From Bacteroidales bacterium (GTDB lineage: Bacteria; Bacteroidota; Bacteroidia; Bacteroidales; UBA3824), in contig JAFXZT010000126.1 in assembly GCA_017541145.1 (NCBI GenBank), positions 1 to 32,615 on the forward strand: 32,615 nt of DNA. The letters are read 5' to 3'. Positions 6,335 through 13,371 of this stretch are shown piece by piece. Under the pieces are notes generated by a model that did not search any database, was not told the origin of the DNA, and worked only from the letters and a program-made list of their open reading frames with translations. How positions within the stretch are numbered: position 1 is the first letter of the stretch; every line of letters starts with the position of its first letter. Both the position numbers and the translations under genes were made by a program.

Positions 6335-8434
6335 ATGGATATAACGTTAAAATGGTATTTAAGACCTCAAACCCCGTACATCACCCCCGCATTGATTGCG
6401 CACCCGATTTTTTCAGGTAAGTGCAAAATGGAATGCTCCCGTAAAACTGGGTATGCTTTTTTTGATAAAAAACTGACTGAGAAATTGACTTTTATAAATA
6501 CGGATTTTGATTTTATAATGCAAAATAAAAATTATCGGTTTTGGTTGACGTGCGTCAACCTTGATAATAATGCGACAATTTTTTCTTCAAGTTTTTCTAT
6601 TAAAGACTGCACAATCAATTATGATGATAGTATTATAACGGTTGTTCCTGAAATTGAAATTCCCGAAAGCAAAATTTTAAAGAATTGGGAAAAAGAATAT
6701 AAAGTAACAGAAATTGGAGCGGCTAAGGGTGGCGGAAACTTAACAATATTTCCCGTTTATCAGTTCTATATGGCAAACGACGACACCGTGTATAGCGTAG
6801 ATCATCACTTTGCTTTTTCTTCGCAGTCGGCAAGCAGCACCGACAATGCGGCGGATTTGCTAAAACATTTGTGGCAACCGGCTGCAATTTTTTTAATGCT
6901 TGAATGGCTTAACAATCAGGACAACGTCGGAGCGGATTTTTCGGGACAATTAAAACGCCCTAATAGCGGGACAATGTGGTCGGGAACTTTAACAGATATT
7001 CACAACCCTAATAACTATATGAATGTTTACTGCGAAGTTAGAACTGATAATGATGAATTGCGTTTTTGGTTCCCGGATGTTGCAGTCTACAAACAGGTCA
7101 TTCATTATAACGGGGTTGACTATAATTTTATTTGCAAAAATAAAAAATACGACTGTAACGACTTGAACACGGCAAGCGGCATTAATATCGCTGACAATGC
7201 TTATAATGCTTGTTATCTTGCTTACGGCGGAATGGCGTGGATGAGACTTGTCTCTGCTGCAAACGCGGAAACGGATTCAGACCTTGAACCCCTAACAGCA
7301 GGAGATATTATTGATAACACGTGTTTTGCAAGCGCGTTAAACACAAATTTCTTTACACCGAGCAACCACCCGTTTGAATTTGTAACAAGCCGCAATACTA
7401 CGAATATACCAACACCGTATTATTCACAGATTCTTAACGCATACTTTTTCGCTCCGGCAGATTGTTTCGCGGCTATCTTTCAAGGAGTGTGGGGCGGCTG
7501 TCAATCAATTTGGCTTAAAACTTCATATTTTGATTTGTTCGACTCGTACTCAAAAACGATTTCGATGTATGACAATTACAGCCTTGCAAGTATCATTCAA
7601 ATTTTGACGCAAAACGCGGACGGAAGTATCACGGGCTTTGATTTTAACCCGACAATTAATTTACTTTATATTTCGCACATCACAAATTACAAAAAAATTA
7701 ATTACACCGTTGCCGCTACCGCCGGGACAATCACACTAAAACATATTTTAGACTTTTTGCAGAATGTTTTGAAAATGTTTTGGTTTGTGGAAAATTCAAC
7801 GCTTAAAATTTATTCGTACAAGAATTTTGTTGACACGTATTTTTATCAAAACCGGTGGAATTTGAAACAATTAACCAACTTACAAAATGACCAAAAAATT
7901 GACTTAGGACAAAACACGGTTAACTATCGCAGCGGCGATAATCCGAGCGTTATCGAATTTGAGTTCCCGAATACGCCGATTCACGAAAATTGGGCTGATT
8001 TTAAAACAATTACTTTTAATTCAATTTTGTGTGCCGATGGGGAAAAACAAACGGTTAACATTCCTTTTGACACTGACATTGAAGGCATAATTTACAACCC
8101 GACAAATTTTTCTGATGACGGTTTTGTTTTGCTGTATATCGAAAATAATTCATTTTTGTATACGTATTTAACACTTCGTAATATAGAAGGAGTGTTTTTT
8201 GCATACGACGTTGCCGATTCTTTCACGCTTGAAGACGGGACTGACATCACCGTTTTGGAGAAATACAAAAAACATTTGTGCGAGCAAAATGTAAAAATTA
8301 ACGTTAAAGATTTTGACTTCGATTTGCAAAAGTTTACAAGTGTAGTAAGCACCGCCGGAGTCGGATTTATCGAAATGGTAAAATTTGCGTTTTATGATAA
8401 TCCGTGTTCCCTTGAAATTACCGCCGTTTTGTAA
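6335..8434 (+). CDS. Large tail protein (distal tail / tail-tip region)
   Basis: A 699-aa protein with no motif I can name, rich in aromatic residues, N and T, and with no predicted membrane helix. It directly follows the tape measure (49 nt, with a parS-like cassette ending 10 nt before the ATG) and precedes the repeat-bearing tail protein. In siphoviruses that slot encodes the distal tail and tail-associated proteins that form the tip. Its beta-rich composition fits a structural role. It could also carry a receptor-binding or wall-degrading domain that cannot be seen by eye. Transcription probably ends at the terminator at 8451-8497. Confidence 0.65.
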   Translation: MDITLKWYLRPQTPYITPALIAHPIFSGKCKMECSRKTGYAFFDKKLTEKLTFINTDFDFIMQNKNYRFWLTCVNLDNNATIFSSSFSIKDCTINYDDSIITVVPEIEIPESKILKNWEKEYKVTEIGAAKGGGNLTIFPVYQFYMANDDTVYSVDHHFAFSSQSASSTDNAADLLKHLWQPAAIFLMLEWLNNQDNVGADFSGQLKRPNSGTMWSGTLTDIHNPNNYMNVYCEVRTDNDELRFWFPDVAVYKQVIHYNGVDYNFICKNKKYDCNDLNTASGINIADNAYNACYLAYGGMAWMRLVSAANAETDSDLEPLTAGDIIDNTCFASALNTNFFTPSNHPFEFVTSRNTTNIPTPYYSQILNAYFFAPADCFAAIFQGVWGGCQSIWLKTSYFDLFDSYSKTISMYDNYSLASIIQILTQNADGSITGFDFNPTINLLYISHITNYKKINYTVAATAGTITLKHILDFLQNVLKMFWFVENSTLKIYSYKNFVDTYFYQNRWNLKQLTNLQNDQKIDLGQNTVNYRSGDNPSVIEFEFPNTPIHENWADFKTITFNSILCADGEKQTVNIPFDTDIEGIIYNPTNFSDDGFVLLYIENNSFLYTYLTLRNIEGVFFAYDVADSFTLEDGTDITVLEKYKKHLCEQNVKINVKDFDFDLQKFTSVVSTAGVGFIEMVKFAFYDNPCSLEITAVL

Positions 8435-8436
8435 AT

Positions 8437-8450
8437 GTTTCACGTAAAAC
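8437..8450. promoter_or_regulatory. parS-like palindrome (intergenic)
   Basis: GTTTCACGTAAAAC, one mismatch, 2 nt after the stop of the 699-aa tail gene and next to its terminator. The frame here reads M-F-H-V-K-Q-R-F and stops. Confidence 0.7.
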
Positions 8451-8497
8451 AAAGGTTTTGAATTATTATAAAAAAATGATAACTCAAAACCTTTTTT
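8451..8497 (+). terminator. Intrinsic terminator after tail operon
   Basis: 8451-8461 (AAAGGTTTTGA) pairs with 8484-8494, with further weak pairing inside, and is followed by a T-run to 8497. It lies 16 nt after the stop of the 699-aa tail gene. Confidence 0.75.
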
Positions 8498-8676
8498 GTA
8501 TACGTCCAATCCCTCACGGCGTTTTTATATACCCAAATCATAAAAAGTTATCATTATTTTATAACAAACAATATCCCGTTATAAATTGAATTAACAAAAA
8601 TTATTAACATACACGGCTTATATAAAAATTATAAGCGGATATTGTTAAAACTATATGAAAAAACCGTTTTTTTTAT
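8498..8676. other. Gene-free AT-rich stretch
   Basis: No convincing coding frame. It is very AT-rich with several TTAAC and TTATAA tracts. It separates the tail terminator from the putative small RNA promoter. I see no clear repeat or operator here. Confidence 0.5.
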
Positions 8677-8808
8677 TACTTTTGTGCCGTGCATAGTTGT
8701 CATTATATTTTCATTTTTTTAGACTAAGGAAAGGGACGGCAAATTTTCCCATTATTTTGTCTGAATTTACCTGCAAACATTCTTCTAACATACTGCCGTC
8801 CCTTTTTT
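8677..8808 (+). ncRNA. Putative small RNA with 11-bp closing stem
   Basis: A -7 box TACTTTTG (8677-8684; the -33 box is weak) precedes a region with no protein frame. 8731-8741 (AAGGGACGGCA) pairs perfectly with 8794-8804, and T6 (8803-8808) ends the unit. The loop is 52 nt. A separate promoter for the tail-fibre gene follows, so this looks like an independent transcript of about 110 nt. Confidence 0.5.
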
Positions 8809-8810
8809 GT

Positions 8811-8824
8811 GTTTCACGGGGAAC
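8811..8824. promoter_or_regulatory. parS-like palindrome, degenerate (intergenic)
   Basis: GTTTCACGGGGAAC, two mismatches, just after the small RNA terminator. Confidence 0.45.
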
Positions 8825-8830
8825 AAATTT

Positions 8831-8863
8831 TTTGTATTGAAGTAAAATTTTTTTATATTTTTG
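8831..8863 (+). promoter_or_regulatory. Promoter for the repeat-bearing tail gene
   Basis: TTTG (8831-8834), 21-nt spacer, TATTTTTG (8856-8863). The predicted transcription start falls on the parS-like palindrome at 8868-8881, which ends 11 nt before the ATG at 8893. Confidence 0.7.
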
Positions 8864-8867
8864 CATT

Positions 8868-8881
8868 GTTTCACGTGAAAT
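8868..8881. promoter_or_regulatory. parS-like palindrome (at predicted transcription start)
   Basis: GTTTCACGTGAAAT, one mismatch, 5 nt after the -7 box and 11 nt before the ATG at 8893. Confidence 0.75.
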
Positions 8882-8892
8882 TTTTTTGAATT

Positions 8893-10680
8893 ATGAAAAA
8901 CAACAATTTAAGTGTTTTACCGTGGTATGATTCCATCGAAAAACAAGATTTTAAAAAAAGTTATGCGTTCGGCGCGGTGTATCCTCTTTTTATGCTGAAA
9001 GGATATATTAACCCTTTTCAAATCGTAAATATTGACGTTGACGATTTCGATGATGGATATACGATTGAACTTGTTAACTTTCAGACGGGCGTAGCGGTTA
9101 ACGTTACAACCGCGATGTCTCCGTATATTTCGGTGGCGTTCGTAACCGGGATTTTTGGGAACGTTATATTTATGACGGATCAGCAAGTTATCACCAGTCC
9201 GAAAATCGGGCGGTATTTTCTGCGAATTACCACCGCTTTACATCAATACTTTTCGGACGTCATTACTTTTGTGGATTCGGTTTCGCCGTTTTTGAAGTTG
9301 GAATGGTGGGACGTTAACGATTTGCAACTTGAATACGGCACTCTGTTTTATGAAAATTACGGTTTTCAAAATCTTCTTTACTTGCAAACCGAACTCGGCA
9401 AACCTGAATACACGTTTACAGACGAAGGCGAAGAAAGGAACGGTTATTTTTTCCCGACAAAACAAATATCCGAAAAAGTGTTTAAATTCAATTTTCTTTC
9501 TTCGGAGTATCTGTTGGACGTTATGCGCTTAATAAGAATGTCTGACTATATCCGCATAACTGACCCTTTCGGAAGGTGCTACAATGCGAATCAGTTCGAG
9601 ATTAAAAGCGAATGGGAAACGCAAGGTAATTTGGCGTCGGCGACCGTCCAATTCCAAACGGACGCGGTTGTTAAAAAAATCGCGTTGCCCGTGTTGGTCG
9701 TTCAGCGTGATGTTATTAATGCAACGCTCTTTCATAACATTGTTCTTACATCAGCGACGGAAATTTGGTTCGCATTTTACGACCAAAGTCCGGACTTGTC
9801 AGGATACAGTTTCGCGGGGTACGTTAACAATAACAACAGAATCGAGGTTTACAAAAATGGAACAAAATATATTTTGGTAAATCCGCAAAATAATGATATG
9901 TATGCGCCGGTAAATTGTTACAGATTTTTGTCTAATTATAATTCTTTGCTAATTTGTAATATAGAAAATTTTAACACGCAGAATGTTACAAATATGGGTG
10001 AAATGTTTAGAAGTTGCGGTAGTTTACAAAGCCTTAATTTGAGTTCTTTTAACACTCAAAATGTTACAAATATGTCCTTAATGTTTTATTTAAGTACACA
10101 TTTACAAAGTCTTAATTTGAGTTCCTTTAACACTCAGAATGTTACAAATATGGGTGGAATGTTCGCTAATTGCAGTAGTTTACAAAGTCTTAATTTGAGT
10201 TCCTTTAACACTCAAAAGGTTACAAATATGGAAACAATGTTCTCGTTTTGCGGTAGTTTACAAAGCCTTAATTTGAGTTCTTTTAACACTCAAAATGTTA
10301 CAAATATGTCCTTAATGTTTAGAAGTTGCGGTAGTTTACAAAGTCTTAATTTGAGTTCCTTTAACACTCAAAATGTTACAAATATGTACTTAATGTTTTA
10401 TTTATGTACACAATTACAAAGTCTTAATTTGAGTTCCTTTAACACTCAAAATGTTACAAATATGGGTGGAATGTTCGCTGATTGCAGGAATTTAACTACC
10501 ATTATTTCTAATACATTTAATCTGATTTTAAACCCATCATCTAATAATATGTTTTATGCATGTTATACAATCCGCGGCGGTAATGGTACAACTTACAGCA
10601 GTTCACACACCAAAGCCGAATACGCCCGTGTTGATGGGGAAGACGGTTTGCCCGGCTACTTCACCGCGCCCGAACCGTAA
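8893..10680 (+). CDS. Tail-tip/fibre protein with BspA-like repeats
   Basis: A 595-aa protein. Residues 1 to about 290 look like a tail-associated domain (aromatic, beta-rich). From about residue 360 there are seven 26-residue repeats of the form F-N-T-Q-N-V-T-N-M-x-x-M-F-x-x-C-x-x-L-Q-S-L-N-L-S-S (DNA units of 78 bp from 9970). These match BspA-type leucine-rich repeats (DUF285), common in surface adhesins of Bacteroidetes and other bacteria. Variation is concentrated at the x positions. A role in host recognition is inferred. It has its own promoter and begins a new unit after the tail terminator. A G-N-G-T-T-Y segment follows the repeats near the C-terminus. Confidence 0.75.
   Translation: MKNNNLSVLPWYDSIEKQDFKKSYAFGAVYPLFMLKGYINPFQIVNIDVDDFDDGYTIELVNFQTGVAVNVTTAMSPYISVAFVTGIFGNVIFMTDQQVITSPKIGRYFLRITTALHQYFSDVITFVDSVSPFLKLEWWDVNDLQLEYGTLFYENYGFQNLLYLQTELGKPEYTFTDEGEERNGYFFPTKQISEKVFKFNFLSSEYLLDVMRLIRMSDYIRITDPFGRCYNANQFEIKSEWETQGNLASATVQFQTDAVVKKIALPVLVVQRDVINATLFHNIVLTSATEIWFAFYDQSPDLSGYSFAGYVNNNNRIEVYKNGTKYILVNPQNNDMYAPVNCYRFLSNYNSLLICNIENFNTQNVTNMGEMFRSCGSLQSLNLSSFNTQNVTNMSLMFYLSTHLQSLNLSSFNTQNVTNMGGMFANCSSLQSLNLSSFNTQKVTNMETMFSFCGSLQSLNLSSFNTQNVTNMSLMFRSCGSLQSLNLSSFNTQNVTNMYLMFYLCTQLQSLNLSSFNTQNVTNMGGMFADCRNLTTIISNTFNLILNPSSNNMFYACYTIRGGNGTTYSSSHTKAEYARVDGEDGLPGYFTAPEP
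9970..10503 (+). repeat. Seven 78-bp tandem repeats (BspA-like units)
   Basis: Units start at 9970, 10048, 10126, 10204, 10282, 10360 and 10438 (the last partial). Units 2 and 5, 3 and 7, and 1 and 5 share their variable codons, suggesting duplication or exchange between units. Confidence 0.9.
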
Positions 10681-10735
10681 TTATTAAATTTTTATAACAA
10701 ACGTTAAAATATTAACAGATAATTATAATTTTTTA

Positions 10736-10816
10736 TATATTTGTAAATCTTTTTATTACGTCATTATTAGGTTTTTGTTCAACGTGCCGTTTGCGACTTC
10801 GTGAACGGCATTTTTT
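10736..10816 (+). ncRNA. Short promoter-terminator unit (small RNA or attenuator)
   Basis: TATATTTG (10736-10743) is followed by about 40 nt and then a hairpin (TGCCGTT at 10785-10791 with AACGGCA at 10804-10810) and a T6 run. It lies 12 nt before the next gene, so read-through would express that gene. It may equally be the terminator of the tail-fibre gene. Confidence 0.45.
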
Positions 10817-10828
10817 AAAAGTCGGGAA

Positions 10829-11107
10829 ATGTTTCACGTGAAAAAAATAAAAACATTTGATTTTTTAATCGGACTTTTGTCGGCTGTTGTCGGAGTTGGG
10901 TCTATATGGTTTTTGTTTACTTTCGCGAGGGAAATTTGGTTATTGCTGAATTTTGTTTTTCAGACTTTTGCGCTGTCTTTTTTTTGCAGCGTTTTTGTTT
11001 TATTTTTGGAATCAGGAGAGAAGAGACGAAAAAAGAAAAAACATAATTTTAATACACACAAAAAAAATGAGCAAATTAACAAATTCACTTTCGACCGCGT
11101 TGTCTAA
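10829..11107 (+). CDS. Small two-helix membrane protein (starts MFHVK)
   Basis: A 92-aa protein with two hydrophobic helices (about 12-35 and 38-60) and a strongly basic tail. The start codon lies inside a parS-like palindrome (10831-10844), so the protein opens M-F-H-V-K. It overlaps the next membrane-protein gene by 41 nt, which suggests coupled expression as a module. The plan (two helices, short N-terminus, basic C-terminus) would suit a holin, but no lysin is adjacent. Function unknown. Confidence 0.5.
   Translation: MFHVKKIKTFDFLIGLLSAVVGVGSIWFLFTFAREIWLLLNFVFQTFALSFFCSVFVLFLESGEKRRKKKKHNFNTHKKNEQINKFTFDRVV
10831..10844. promoter_or_regulatory. parS-like palindrome (over start codon)
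   Basis: GTTTCACGTGAAAA, one mismatch, overlapping the ATG at 10829, so the protein begins M-F-H-V-K. Confidence 0.7.
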
Positions 11108-12542
11108 TTTCGCGGTAAAAAATTGGAAGAAACAAATGTTTCGTGATGAATGGCTTGCTGTCATTCTGTTGGTTCTTGTTTTGAAACTTGGTACTTCGGC
11201 GGTTTCAATCTTTTCAGGCTGGTACTACTTACAGAATTTTTACACCGATTTTGTAAGCAGTGAACTGGCGGCGCGTTGCTTTTCGGTGCTGTCTTTGATT
11301 TTAATAGAGTTTTTGAACGCGCTATTTTTAGCCAAATTCTTTAAGTTTGCTTTGCGCGTTGATTTCAAAACAGCCGTAATGCCGTTAATTTGTGCGGCGT
11401 TAACGTTTTCGGTTTCGTTTATAATTTCGACAAACGGAATAGCGGTATACGTTAACGAAAGCGAAACGCAAACGGAATCCGTAAAAACGGACTTTGCCGA
11501 ACAGAAAAACGCCGTTTCACGTGAAACAGAAAAAAACATCGCAGACGTTGAAAGGTATATCGAAACAATTAAGGAGAATCCGGAGAATTGGAGCAACGGC
11601 AAAAGGTGTATTTTGAGTACCGAACAAAACCGCGAAATTGCGGCAGCGTTTAATCGTATCGAGCAATATAAAGAATCAGCGTCAGCGAGAATAGCCGAAA
11701 TTGAAAAAGCGGAATCGGAGGAACTATCAGCAACGGCAACGGAGATAAAAGCCACCGCCGAAAGGTATTACAAAATTGTTGCAATTATAATGTTAATCCA
11801 AATTTCGTGCAGCGCGCTTTTATGGTTTTTCTATTCCAAAATTGCAATGCAAGACAGCCCCACGGACGGGTACGAGGAAAATATAACAGACGTATTGCAG
11901 CGAACCGACAACCTCATAGAAGACGGTATTTCCAACAGATTCGCAAAAAAAATTGCAATGATAGAAACAGCCTTTGCAGATTTGCAGCCGCAAACTGTAA
12001 CACCGAAATCCGATCCGCAGCCAATGCCGGAAGTTCCACGTGAAACAGAAATTAACATCGCCGCAAAGGTTGAACCACCGATCGCACCGAGAAAGCCGAA
12101 AACGGTACGGATAACTGGATTCCAGCCGCAAAATCAAACGGGAACGGAAATTAACGCCGTTAAAGAATCCGTAAAAGCCGTTAATTTATCCGTTAACCAG
12201 CCGTTAATGTCCGTTAACTCCGTAAATGTTCCACGTGAAACAATAGAGAATCACCCCGATTCAACCGTAAATGTTTCCCGTGAAACGCCGGAAAACGTTG
12301 AAGTAAATTCTATTTTTACGGATATTAACGGCGCGGACACGGCTTCCGTGCCTGCCGAATCTTCATCGGAATCTTTATCTGAGAAAAAAACGCCCGTAAA
12401 AAAATGCTTGCTTTGTGGGCAAGAATTAACAGCAAGCCAAATCGCACACCGGGCAAAATTCTGTTCAACGTTGCACCGCGTGCAATATTTTAACGCAAAC
12501 AACGGCAAACAAATTTCCGTTAAAAAAACGAATTTACGATAA
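11067..12542 (+). CDS. Multi-pass membrane protein with coil, linker and C-terminal zinc-finger-like motif
   Basis: ATG 11067 is chosen over an upstream non-ATG start at 10953 because the N-terminal extension lies inside the preceding gene. The 491-aa protein has three helices near the N-terminus (about 28-52, 72-92, 101-126), an E/K-rich coil, a fourth helix (about 232-258), then a long P/T/N-rich linker. The C-terminus has C-L-L-C-G-Q ... F-C-S-T-L-H, a zinc-ribbon-like motif in which the last Cys pair is C plus H. Four V-S/P-R-E-T pentapeptides (sites at 11514, 12033, 12228 and 12273) are encoded by parS-like palindromes, three of them in the linker. I do not recognise the family. Membrane anchoring of a DNA or protein complex is one possibility. 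Confidence 0.6.
   Translation: MSKLTNSLSTALSNFAVKNWKKQMFRDEWLAVILLVLVLKLGTSAVSIFSGWYYLQNFYTDFVSSELAARCFSVLSLILIEFLNALFLAKFFKFALRVDFKTAVMPLICAALTFSVSFIISTNGIAVYVNESETQTESVKTDFAEQKNAVSRETEKNIADVERYIETIKENPENWSNGKRCILSTEQNREIAAAFNRIEQYKESASARIAEIEKAESEELSATATEIKATAERYYKIVAIIMLIQISCSALLWFFYSKIAMQDSPTDGYEENITDVLQRTDNLIEDGISNRFAKKIAMIETAFADLQPQTVTPKSDPQPMPEVPRETEINIAAKVEPPIAPRKPKTVRITGFQPQNQTGTEINAVKESVKAVNLSVNQPLMSVNSVNVPRETIENHPDSTVNVSRETPENVEVNSIFTDINGADTASVPAESSSESLSEKKTPVKKCLLCGQELTASQIAHRAKFCSTLHRVQYFNANNGKQISVKKTNLR
11514..11527. promoter_or_regulatory. parS-core palindrome, perfect (in CDS)
   Basis: GTTTCACGTGAAAC, 14/14, V-S-R-E-T in the extramembrane coil of the membrane protein. Confidence 0.8.
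12033..12046. promoter_or_regulatory. parS-like palindrome (in CDS)
   Basis: GTTCCACGTGAAAC, one mismatch, V-P-R-E-T in the linker. Confidence 0.7.
12228..12241. promoter_or_regulatory. parS-like palindrome (in CDS)
   Basis: GTTCCACGTGAAAC, one mismatch, V-P-R-E-T in the linker. Confidence 0.7.
12273..12286. promoter_or_regulatory. parS-like palindrome (in CDS)
   Basis: GTTTCCCGTGAAAC, one mismatch, V-S-R-E-T, 31 nt after the preceding site. Confidence 0.7.
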
Positions 12543-12574
12543 TTAATCATCTTATTATTACATTGTTAAACTTT

Positions 12575-12609
12575 CCGCTGTCAGTTGCGAAAACTCACGG
12601 CGGTTTTTT
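12575..12609 (+). terminator. Intrinsic terminator after membrane-protein module
   Basis: CCGCTGT (12575-12581) pairs with ACGGCGG (12597-12603, one G-T pair), followed by T6. It resembles the terminator at 20256-20289. Confidence 0.75.
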
Positions 12610-12657
12610 ATTGATATGCGTTAACATTTTTTTATGTTTGCCCCGCTTTTTTTTGTT

Positions 12658-12671
12658 GTTTCACGTGGAAA
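12658..12671. promoter_or_regulatory. parS-like palindrome, degenerate (origin region)
   Basis: GTTTCACGTGGAAA, two mismatches, 9 nt before the tandem 24-bp repeats. Confidence 0.5.
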
Positions 12672-12680
12672 AATGTCTAC

Positions 12681-12728
12681 CCTATACCCTTTCAAGGGTA
12701 CACCCCTATACCCTTTCAAGGGTACACC
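12681..12728. repeat. Two tandem 24-bp palindrome-bearing repeats (iteron-like)
   Basis: Unit CCTATACCCTTTCAAGGGTACACC occurs twice with no gap (12681-12704, 12705-12728; the sequence given here is split by its own palindrome TACCCTT-TC-AAGGGTA). Each unit could form a 7-bp hairpin or bind a dimeric initiator. Confidence 0.85.
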
Positions 12729-13170
12729 CCCCTCGAAAACACTTATTATATATATATTAAATAATAATAATTAAAGAAATAGATAAAGAAAAAGAAATTT
12801 TTTCAAAATTTCGGCGCGAACTTCAAAAAAACAATTTTACAGAATAAAAAAAGAAAAAAACATCGTTAAAAATCGGCTTTTTACAAAAAAAGAAAAATTG
12901 CGCCAAAAGAAAAAAAAGTTTTTAGGCTGTTTTAACGGTGTTTTATTTATTAAATATACAAATTATCATTTGCAGCAAAAAAGTTTGTTAAATCAAAGAT
13001 TTTAAACCGTTTTGTTTATTATATAATATTTAATAACTCGATATAATTCAAATATCTAATATAAATATATTAGAGTTAACAAATTATGTTAATTAAAAGC
13101 GGATATAAATAAAATAATCGTTTTTGATTTTAAATTTATCGGTATAATTAACAAATATTAATAATAAAAA

Positions 13171-13202
13171 TTTGCAAGGGTGAGAAAAAAAACTTACCTT
13201 TG
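13171..13202 (+). promoter_or_regulatory. Promoter upstream of replication gene
   Basis: TTTG (13171-13174), 20-nt spacer, TACCTTTG (13195-13202): an exact fit to the Bacteroidetes pattern. The transcript would begin around 13209 and enter the pseudoknot-like leader. Confidence 0.8.
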
Positions 13203-13208
13203 CATCAC

Positions 13209-13342
13209 ACAAATTAAAAGAATTATAATAAAAAATAGATGTTTTGGAAGGTATTTATTTTTTATTATACTTCATGTAAATTTTAATTTGTGAATATTTT
13301 CCGCAAAACTACCTTCCCAAGATAACGGTTTTGCGGTTTTTT
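13209..13342 (+). ncRNA. Leader RNA / small RNA with interleaved (pseudoknot) pairing and terminator
   Basis: Two stems are interleaved: A (13246-13253, GGAAGGTA) with A' (13310-13317, TACCTTCC), and B (13301-13309, CCGCAAAAC) with B' (13328-13336, GTTTTGCGG). The order A-B-A'-B' allows a pseudoknot, or two competing folds. B-B' followed by T6 (13337-13342) is an intrinsic terminator whose loop contains A'. The replication gene starts 30 nt later, so the fold could control read-through. Confidence 0.6.
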
Positions 13343-13371
13343 ATTGTATAATATTTTTAAAAAAATAAAAC

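Larger units (their letters stand above)
12610..13170. other. Gene-poor, AT-rich candidate origin region
   Basis: About 560 bp without a credible gene between the membrane module and the replisome-organiser-like gene. It holds a degenerate parS-like site (12658), two 24-bp palindromic repeats (12681-12728), and then very A/T-rich sequence. The location just upstream of the initiator gene and the iteron-like repeats make it the best origin candidate in the genome. This is inferred, not shown. Confidence 0.4.

Noticed and set aside
9970-10503. CRISPR array
   Set aside because: The repeats are contiguous and coding, with no unique spacers. The 9-bp repeats at 19341 fail for the same reason.
11240-11755. 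171-codon minus-strand frame
   Set aside because: Antisense of the membrane protein, serine-rich from reverse reading of E/K/F codons, with no independent support.
12563-12760. 65-codon frame across the iteron-like repeats
   Set aside because: It begins at TTG, covers a terminator and tandem repeats, and the repeated peptide simply reflects the 24-bp DNA repeats.
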